NCBI GenBank assembly: GCA_027922465.2
Contig: BQMF02000045.1
Coordinates: 1,240,001 to 1,304,000, forward strand
DNA: 64,000 bases
Source: Turritopsis dohrnii
Taxonomy: Eukaryota > Cnidaria > Hydrozoa > Anthoathecata > Oceaniidae
Reading direction: 5' to 3'
The position numbers and the translations under genes were made by a program. Every line of letters starts with the position of its first letter. The first letter of the stretch is position 1. The notes below the pieces were generated by a model. It was not told where the DNA came from and did no database searches. It saw only the letters and a program-made list of their open reading frames with translations. Shown one piece after another: positions 56,701-64,000 of the stretch.

Positions 56701-57179
56701 GCTATGTTGCTGCTGAACCAAATAGGTTAAAACTAGCGATTCTGGAACATTTTGAGCAACCATTTAGACACAATAGTAACGGAAACGTCATATGTTGGCA
56801 AACTTGGATGCTACTCCAAAGATTAGTTATCGCATGCGTGACCGTCCTCTTAATTAACCCTCTCTTTCGCTTAGCTTTGGTATCTCCATTAATGATTTTG
56901 TTTGCAGCAATCCAGTTAAAGGTAAAACCATACAAAGACCATCTTGTAAACCATCTTGAAGCATCTTCCTTGCTTATGTTATCTATTTTAGCAATATTTA
57001 ATTTGTTTCGATCGTTTCTATACGTACACAGTCCCAATAAGACAAGGGAGATAATACATATTTTGTACATCTATAATATCATGGAACAAATGCTTAACCC
57101 TTTGCTTGTTCTAGTTCTCTATTTTGTTTATGCAATATGTGAATTAATGTTCCACAAAGTGCAGAGGATTTTTCATTGA
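50737..57179 (+). CDS. gene B: giant beta-helix/Cys-rich/multi-membrane surface protein (two exons)
   Basis: Exon 1 is 50737-50809 (24 codons plus 1 base) and encodes a signal peptide (MSKIFQNVFVYFIIVLSIFF...). Donor GTAAGT is at 50810. The acceptor TTTTTATAG ends at 52335, and exon 2 runs 52336-57179, giving about 1,638 residues. The open frame extends upstream of 52336, but the splice site and the match to gene A show where the exon begins. The N-terminal CGNISYPCQSIGYAL motif starts a pectin-lyase-like beta-helix ectodomain of about 950 residues with many N-glycosylation sites. A Cys-rich segment follows (about 1035-1135: CKECPVEATC, NDNFWG, CPNGYCC, CNYHRTGTLCGKCTEGYF). About eight membrane helices come next, with KPYKDHLVNHLEASSLLML near the end, a block reminiscent of TRP-like and GCC2/GCC3-associated membrane regions. 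Role unknown; surface receptor or adhesion is inference. Confidence 0.87.
50810..52335 (+). other. phase-1 intron of gene B
   Basis: GTAAGT donor at 50810 and TTTTTATAG acceptor at 52335 give a 1,526-bp intron in the same position and phase as in gene A. It contains a short interstitial telomere-like run, TTAGGGTTAGGGTTAGG, near 51452-51470. Confidence 0.78.
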
Positions 57180-57511
57180 ATTGCTATTTGTGTCAGGTGG
57201 TTATTCAAGAGATTTCGTAATAGCGATGATTACATGAAGTACAACTAAAGTGGATTGGTTAATGATAGAAGTTCATTTTATTAGAACAATTTAATGTCAT
57301 ATTGAATTAAATTTTATTTCCATTGACACATCTTTCAATTTTTTACATAGACAAAGACCGATCAATATTTCAATTATTATTAGTACAGCAAAATGAAATA
57401 AAGAAAGCTTATGTGTAAAAACAAGAAAATTATTGCAACTTAAGAACTTTCAGATTTCAGGAGACAAAATGAACAATGATATAGAAAAATGAGATATTAC
57501 TTCTCCTTCTG

Positions 57512-58795
57512 GTTATGTGTCGTTCCTGATCCGTCATGGTAATGTGATGCTTTCCTGTTTACATACCATTCCTATTCCAACATGGCATCTTAATGTGTCC
57601 TTGCTGACGTATGATTCCTGTATCGTTATATGACAACGTGGTATGTTCCTGTTGACGTGTCTCTCCTGTTCGCTCATGGTAACGTTATGTGTTCCTGTTG
57701 ACGTGTCGTTCCTGCTCCGTCATGGTAACGTGATGTGTTCCTGTTGACGTGTCATTCCGGTCTGTCATGGTCACGTTATGTGTTCCTGTTGACGTGTCGT
57801 TCCGGTCCGTCATGGTAGCGTGATGTGTTCTTGTTGACGTGTCGTTCCTGTTCCGTCATGGCCACGTTATGTGTTCCTGTTGACGTTCCTTTCCTGTTCC
57901 GTCATGGTAACGTGATGTGTTCCTGTTGACGTGTGGTTCCTGTTCCGTCATGGTAGCGTTATGTGTTCCTGTTGACGTGTCGTTCCGGTTCCGTCATGGT
58001 AACGTTATGTGTTCCTGTTGACGTGTCCTTCCTGTTCCGTCATGGTCACGTTATGTGTTCCTGTTGACGTGTCTTTCCTGTTCCGTCATGGTAACCTTAT
58101 GTGTTCCTGTTGACGTGTTTTTCCTGCTCCGTCATGGTAGCGTTATGTGTTCCTGTTGACGTGTCGTTCCTGCTCCGTCATGGTCACGTTATGTGTTCCT
58201 GTTGACGTGTCGTTCCTGTTCCGTCATGGTAACGTTATGTGTTCCTGTTGACGTGTCCTTCCTGTTCCGTCATGGTCACGTTATGTGTTCCTGTTGACGT
58301 GTCTTTCCTGTTCCGTCATGGTAACCTTATGTGTTCCTGTTGACGTGTTTTTCCTGTTCCGTCATGGTAACGTTATGTGTTCCTGTTGACGTGTCGTTCC
58401 TGTTCCTTCATGACCACGTTATGTGTTCCTGTTGACGTGTCTTTCCTGTTCTGTCATGGTCACGTTATGTGTTCCTGTTGACGTGTCTTTCCTGTTCCGT
58501 CATGGTAATGCTATGTGTTCCTGTTGACGTGTCGTTCCTGTTCCGTCATGCCAACGTGGTATGTTCGTTTTAACGTGTCTTTCCTGTTCCGCCATGGTAA
58601 CATGATGTATTCCTCCTGATCTATGAATCCTGTTTGTTCATGTTGACTTTTATCTGTTCATGCTGACGTGTTTTTACTATTCCATCATGGTAGCGCTATA
58701 TGTTTCTTTTTAGTTAACATTCCTGTTCAATGAACGAAACTTGACGTTTTCCGTCTGACGTGTCATGGGCGGTCCGTCGTGGTAGCGTGATGTGC
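57512..58795. repeat. 46-bp minisatellite downstream of gene B
   Basis: About 25 copies of a 46-bp unit built from TGTTCCTGTTGACGTGTC followed by TTCC-TGTTCCGTCATGG and TAACGTTATG. The core (about 57636-58600) is well conserved and the edges degrade. Some adjacent copies repeat in larger blocks (the 58021-58120 and 58250-58350 stretches are almost the same), so expansion also involved multi-unit blocks. The unit is not a multiple of three and codes for nothing. Each copy contains TGACGTGT, a bZIP-type site. Confidence 0.9.
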
Positions 58796-59472
58796 TTACT
58801 GCTGCGCAACTTTCCAGTTCGTGTTTGAAGAAAATGAAGTTAATTGTAGATTCTGAACCATCAAACTTTTGCTGAAGTGTTTCTCCTGATTCATTAAGAA
58901 ATTGCTAGCCATAGCTGACGGCGTTGCGACTACATGGAAGATTTGCTTGCTGTTTTGTGACTATAGCTGCAAGAATGATAGAGACTGTACATAAATCATA
59001 AAACGTTGAAACAATTCATTTTTGAACGTATCAAAATGTATGAAGAGACATACGTAGAATTTCCTTGTCACTATAATTGTAAAAAAAACTTTTCCGTTTA
59101 TGTATAAATCTTTATAAAATAACATAATAAACCAATATTGCATTTTTTGTTTAGCGCAAATGACAACTGATCTTTCATTAGCGTTTGACTGTTAATCCAA
59201 AGTCTTCTCTCGACCGTGGTTTGTTAATAAGTAATATATTAAAAGATATATGAAGCAATTTATCTATTTTCAGTGCGACCTCGAGTGTACTAAAATGCAA
59301 CTGCAACTTTTGTAATTCCCAGGTACTCTCCTATGAGACTACAAGCTGCACAATCGTTTATAGCGCGTTATATTTACTATAAATATACCTTCTTTCAGTT
59401 TTTTATCAATCAGTTGTTATTAACTCGTTACATACAGAAGTAATTTGCGACAAGTGAGGTAATGTTTATGTT

Positions 59473-59645
59473 CTGTAGTAGAATATAAGGACCCCTTAGA
59501 ATACTTTTAACCCTCCGTGGTTTACGCTTATGACTAACCCTAACCCTAACTGTAACAATAACAATAACAAAGAAAATCTAACAAGTCATAAGCATAAACC
59601 ACGGGGAGTGAAAATATTCTAAGGGGTCATTATTCTCTACCACAG
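59473..59645. mobile_element. 173-bp MITE/hairpin with telomere-like loop
   Basis: Left arm (from CTGTAGTAGAATATAAGGAC to about 59534) and right arm (about 59584-59645, ending GTAGAG-like inverse CTACCACAG) are inverted copies with roughly 85 percent match, sharing ACCCCTTAGAATA and CGTGGTTTA-GCTTATGACT. The loop contains CTAACCCTAACCCTAACT and (AACAAT)n. There is no ORF. Confidence 0.75.
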
Positions 59646-62600
59646 TTCCCATTTTTAAGAAGTTATAGCTGATGCCAGATATATTATAGCTAAAATATTT
59701 CCTGACTTTCCTGACAAAGTTTGATTAAATTTTTTGATGTTTTGAGTCGTTTATATTACCCTAACAGTTTGATGCTGTAAAAATTCATTTTTTTTGAAGT
59801 CCTTACTGAAAATGGAAAAGAAACACAATAAGTACACAATAAGCAATCAAATATGTATGAAAGGTATCAAATATGAAAACTGACAAATTGTAGCTAATGC
59901 CAATACCAATATATTAGTCAAGACATGCAAGACAATAAATAGGTTGTTTTTAATCACAAATTTATTCATAACTTCACATAAAGATAAAAGACTACACTTT
60001 CTATATTTGGGTATCAAATTGTGCCATGATTGTTTGGAATCTATATCAATATTGCCATTTCTGTGTTTCACATGGAAACACAAAGGGAGATGCTCTCTGA
60101 TCTATTCGTTAATTTTGCTTATCACTGTGAAGCTGTCCTTTTTTTCACTACTTTTGAAAAGGAGTGACAGGATTTTTCGAACAATGTTTTAAATTTTATA
60201 AGGTTCATGACACATATGAAACAGAATTAAAGTGTTAGGAATGATTTCTAATGCAGAAAGAGTTAGGTAGCTTTACCTAACACCTAAATGAATTAATGAA
60301 TAGAATTACTCAGATCTTGTACCTAAATTAAATTCATGACAAAGGAGTTAATTCTGTTACTAACAAACTAAAAGGAAATTCCTAAAATAAGGAAATCGTC
60401 AGAACGGAATTGATTATTTCTCCGAATAGAAATCATTTAAACAAAAGTTCTTTCATATGCAACTTAAAAGATACGATCGAATCGAAATAAGGTTTTAAAT
60501 ACAATTTCGAAAACAAAAATATGTGGACATTAGGGCAACTAAAATGAATTAGTTCTCCACATCTCCAAACCTAAGCTGGATCTATAAACCTGAAATCAAA
60601 ATTCAATTCCGAAAGTTGGTAAAGACTGATACTATCTGGTGGCAACAGAAATAGTTACATCCCAATTAAATTTGGAAACAAAGTCTCGGAAAAATTTTAA
60701 AAAATGTTTAGAAGACATAATTAAATACACTTACATAAATCTAGAAACACAAAATCAAGGCACCAGTATCAAGTCGATATTTTAAATACTAAATTGAAGA
60801 CATTACCTGAAATTTTCAATTGTATAAATGCTTTGAGAGCCCTTAAAAATCGTAAAATTAGACTAACTTATAAATAAGGATGAGAAGAAGAGCGAAAAGA
60901 AGAGGAAAAGATTTGACTCTGTCTGAAAGTTTATATGTTGCTGTCCTTTACAATTTTTAGTATGAAACAAGTTGCAAAAATATGTCTGTTTAAAGTGTTC
61001 AAAGATAATTTCAGAAATCAATTTGCCAAATGAGCTGAAAATTCAAAATTTCACAAATTCTGAGAAAAAATGATATTTTTCTCCCTACTTTTGGAATGTT
61101 TTTGCAGTGATGGAGCTCAGAGCTTAAAGCCTCAAACTCCAACTTGTCCCAGGCAGGAGAAGTGGTGCTTTCAAAGAACAGCAGGTTGCATGGACATCCA
61201 ACATGGGGGCAAGTCCGTCCACACTACTTGTAAGGAAATCCAAAGCAGCAAAAACATGTAAAACTACCAACGACTAACAAAAACCAACGAGTTTTTGCAT
61301 GCATTTCATAAGAAGAATGCCGTCAGTCAGCCACCAAACATAAAACGTTAGTGCAAGCCTCTTCTCGTCGTTCGAATTATTTTTTGCGTAAGTTTTAAAC
61401 TGGCGTTAATCTGGATCTACACTGTCTCTTTTTACGATATCAACTAATTATTGTACTTTTATATATTTTGAAGAACAGGATTTATATTTTTTTCGTTGAA
61501 TCATAAATAACCTTTATTGACAAAGGTTCAACGGATTCGCTGTTTCTTTTGTGGATAGTCTTCGATAGTCACGATACGAAATTTATACTGATGTTTTTTA
61601 TAAACAGTGACTTTCTTGTAGTGTCAGGGTTAATGTTATTTCGGATATTTTATTTTGATTATATAAACTTACTGCAAGAAGTTCTCGGTCTTTCACTTCA
61701 ATAATCCTGTTATCACACCATACTACTAGCTAATATAAAATCATTAAATCATACTTTGGTCCATCAGATCAGGAAAAGACAGTTCAACCATCTCTCTCAC
61801 ACCTGACTATCATTTTTGCATATGGAGCTTAAACATTCTGAAACATTCATTCTTAAAAATTCTCTGTGATACCAAAAATAGGCAGGTGGTTGGTATGAGA
61901 GTTTTTTTAAGATTAATATTTGTGCATTGACATGAGTTTGATGAAAACAATGTTTCCTCGATTTGTCAGAAAGAAAGGAAACGTATTTTCAATCTGTGAA
62001 GACTCGTCCCTCCTCTTGTGACTATGGAAAATATTGCTGTGTCCCTGGTTGTTCACGCAAAATGATTTGGGAATGGTGAATTGATTTGCTTTTTGCACGT
62101 GAATAAGAAAGACATTTTCATTGGTGGGCGAAACAAACTTCTCTCTGTTTGTTTAGTACTCCTCCCAGGCTTGAATATAGAGGCATTCTTTGTGTTTCGA
62201 AACAGAAAATACACGTAAAGACTCGAGTATAAACCGTGTTGATTAAGTTAGCTTCTGTGAAGCAAAATTTCGGCCTCTAGCTTCATAACATTGTGGAAAG
62301 AACTAACCAGAGATTCTTCCAACACAGATATCCACAGATTATGTGCCGTTTGTCAAATAAGTATTAAACGTGTGTGGGTTTGGTCTTGCCTTACTTCAAA
62401 GTCAAAACATCATCGGTTTTTGATACTATACTAAACCTGAATATAAGAACCAAAGAAAACCCTGTGTAAAAGCATTCACACGCTCTGTACGTCCAAGCTT
62501 GACCCCCAGAGGTACGCTCGTCATGAATAAGATACATCTAGTGAAAACATTATACAAACACATGTTTGGCATAATGGAGAAATGTCGCATGGAACTTTGA

Positions 62601-63687
62601 TCATATTACATTAGGATTTCTTATTGACTGGCTTGAATTGTAAATTTGAATTATGTTTTGCCTGACTTCTGAAACTGCGTTGCTGCAGAATGAGGGAGTT
62701 GGGAAAGAGTGTCAAAAATCTTGAAGAAATAGTTGAAATCGTTTTCAGGGACGTAGCAAGACGTTTTGAGTTGGGGGGACTCAATAAATCTCTGGTATCG
62801 AAAGAGGCCCCATCATGGTTGGGGCCGATGCGCCAAGAAAATTTTTGAAAAATACTACCTCTAGATTGCCTGTAAAAGCACTCAAAATCTATAATTTCAA
62901 CATGATTTTCAATTATTAGGAAAGGCAAAAACAAATTTCTCATAATTGACAAAAAAGTTTGGGGGGCTCAAGCGACAGGGATTAGAAAGTGAGACGTTAC
63001 AACCAGTATTTTTTACGTCTTTTATGTATTGTTGTTCTCTTTCCTACAAAAACATTGTTCACACAGACTTTTACCATCGCTTTGTGATCCCAGTGAGATC
63101 TTACCTTTCCACATTTTTATGACTTTCATTCAAAAGAGGGAACTGATTAAACACGCCAGTGACTTAAGTGACAGTGACTGAAGTGAAGTAACCGAAAAAT
63201 TAACATTTTTATGTTATGGCTACATTTCCTTTAGTACTTTTCGACATCAATAGCAACTGCAACTTTAAAGGCTTCGCAAAGTTTGTTTGTACCTATTTTT
63301 ATTGGCTAGTCATTACCAAAGATTCCTTGCTTTCTCAGAATGCAGAACCTTGTATTATTATTATTATTATTATTATTAACGAATATTAATTCAGGATAAA
63401 AGTTTCAGTTTACAAAATGTACAATATATACATATAAAACTGTTTTCCTTACTTGTCCTGATCAAATAAACTAAAATAAAAGATAAAATATAATATAGAA
63501 ATTTTAATGATAAGGTGTACAATAAAAATAAATAATAAGATATAGGTAAAATTTCAGGTAGTGCAAGATCAGAAAACTAAATAAAGATTGAAACCACCAG
63601 CAAAATAGCACGAATTTGCGACAGAAGAATGATGTACTACGAACAATAGACGTATTTGCTAGAATAGAAAGAGCCTTATCGGTAATT
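59646..63687. other. intergenic, no gene recognised
   Basis: A/T-rich sequence with short ORFs. A stretch at about 62745-62960 (CAGGGACGTAGCAAGACG and two GGGGG-rich segments) looks like part of a dispersed element but I found no matching second end. An (ATT)n tract is at about 63354-63377. Confidence 0.45.
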
Positions 63688-63939
63688 CTATGTATCTAAA
63701 AATTCTCTTTTAGAGATATCTAATTCGTTAAAAATTTTAGCAGCACCAAAGTAAAAACTACTTCTTGAGGTTTCCAGTTTTATGGACGGAAGTTTTAAAG
63801 ATCTGAGTCTGAGATTTCTCGAAATAAACTTGACAAAAAACGCAAGATAATTTTTTTTCAATTCTGATAAAAGCGACAAAAGCGATGCAAAATGTTTTTT
63901 AAGGCGAGTCGTGGATTCATGAAGGGAAAGATAGATCAA
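63688..63939 (-). pseudogene. possible 3' relic of a non-LTR retrotransposon reverse transcriptase
   Basis: An 83-codon minus-strand frame ends in SLKLPSIKLETSRSSFYFGA then AKIFNELD. This resembles the tail of LINE polyproteins after the reverse transcriptase, where a basic stretch is followed by a Y/F-x-G-A/P-x-I/L-F/W-N-x-L motif. The flanking sequence has stops in all frames. Family and completeness cannot be judged; chance similarity is possible. Confidence 0.35.
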
Positions 63940-64000
63940 AATTCCTCAATGTTCGAACCGAATTCAAGAAGTGTTCCTCGTTTATATCTCGTTTGTTTCA

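Noticed and set aside
62611..62952. 113-codon minus-strand ORF
   Set aside because: It runs across a GGGGG-rich stretch that looks like a dispersed-element fragment and has no recognisable domain.

Overview
The window is AT-rich animal DNA, most likely from a cnidarian. Three things point there: a virus-like element of a kind I associate with coral and hydroid genomes, two very large surface proteins of a beta-helix plus Cys-rich plus multi-membrane type that is expanded in early-branching animals, and a dense load of MITEs, PIF/Harbinger and SINE copies with short consensus introns (gtaagt...ag). Assignment to Cnidaria is inference (about 0.6); a sponge or another invertebrate is possible.

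Bases 1 to about 10,400 are most of one integrated Polinton/adintovirus-like element. Its left end lies outside the window and its right end is not resolved. It has a D,D35E integrase, a protein-primed family B DNA polymerase with an embedded Cys/His HNH-like module, two SAP-type proteins, and a compact set of small, mostly membrane-anchored proteins. No double-jelly-roll capsid, packaging ATPase or protease is visible here. At the left edge, on the minus strand, is a truncated gene not reported by simple ORF listing: a PPP1R15/GADD34-like PP1-recruiting protein, similar in design to the eIF2-alpha phosphatase adaptors of large DNA viruses. Transcription units are bounded by divergent promoters and by hairpins at their 3' ends. 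The polymerase gene carries one frameshift and another gene carries about three, so this copy is decaying.

Bases 10,400 to 31,400 hold no convincing host gene. They are filled with MITEs, including one MITE inside another, and a 6.6-kb element with AGACGTCT-rich termini. Inside that element sits a 3.27-kb PIF/Harbinger transposon whose two genes (MADF-domain protein and DDE transposase) are both stopped by nonsense codons. A possible three-exon microprotein gene lies between the Harbinger copy and the right end of the outer element.

Two host-type genes dominate the rest: gene A (37,020 to 31,432, minus) and gene B (50,737 to 57,179, plus). They are head-to-head paralogues of about 1,630 residues. 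Each has a tiny signal-peptide exon, a phase-1 intron, and one huge exon coding for a beta-helix ectodomain, a Cys-rich knot and about eight membrane segments. Between and after them are several TIR elements, a tRNA-derived SINE with target duplication, a GIY-YIG retroelement scrap, and a 46-bp minisatellite just 3' of gene B.
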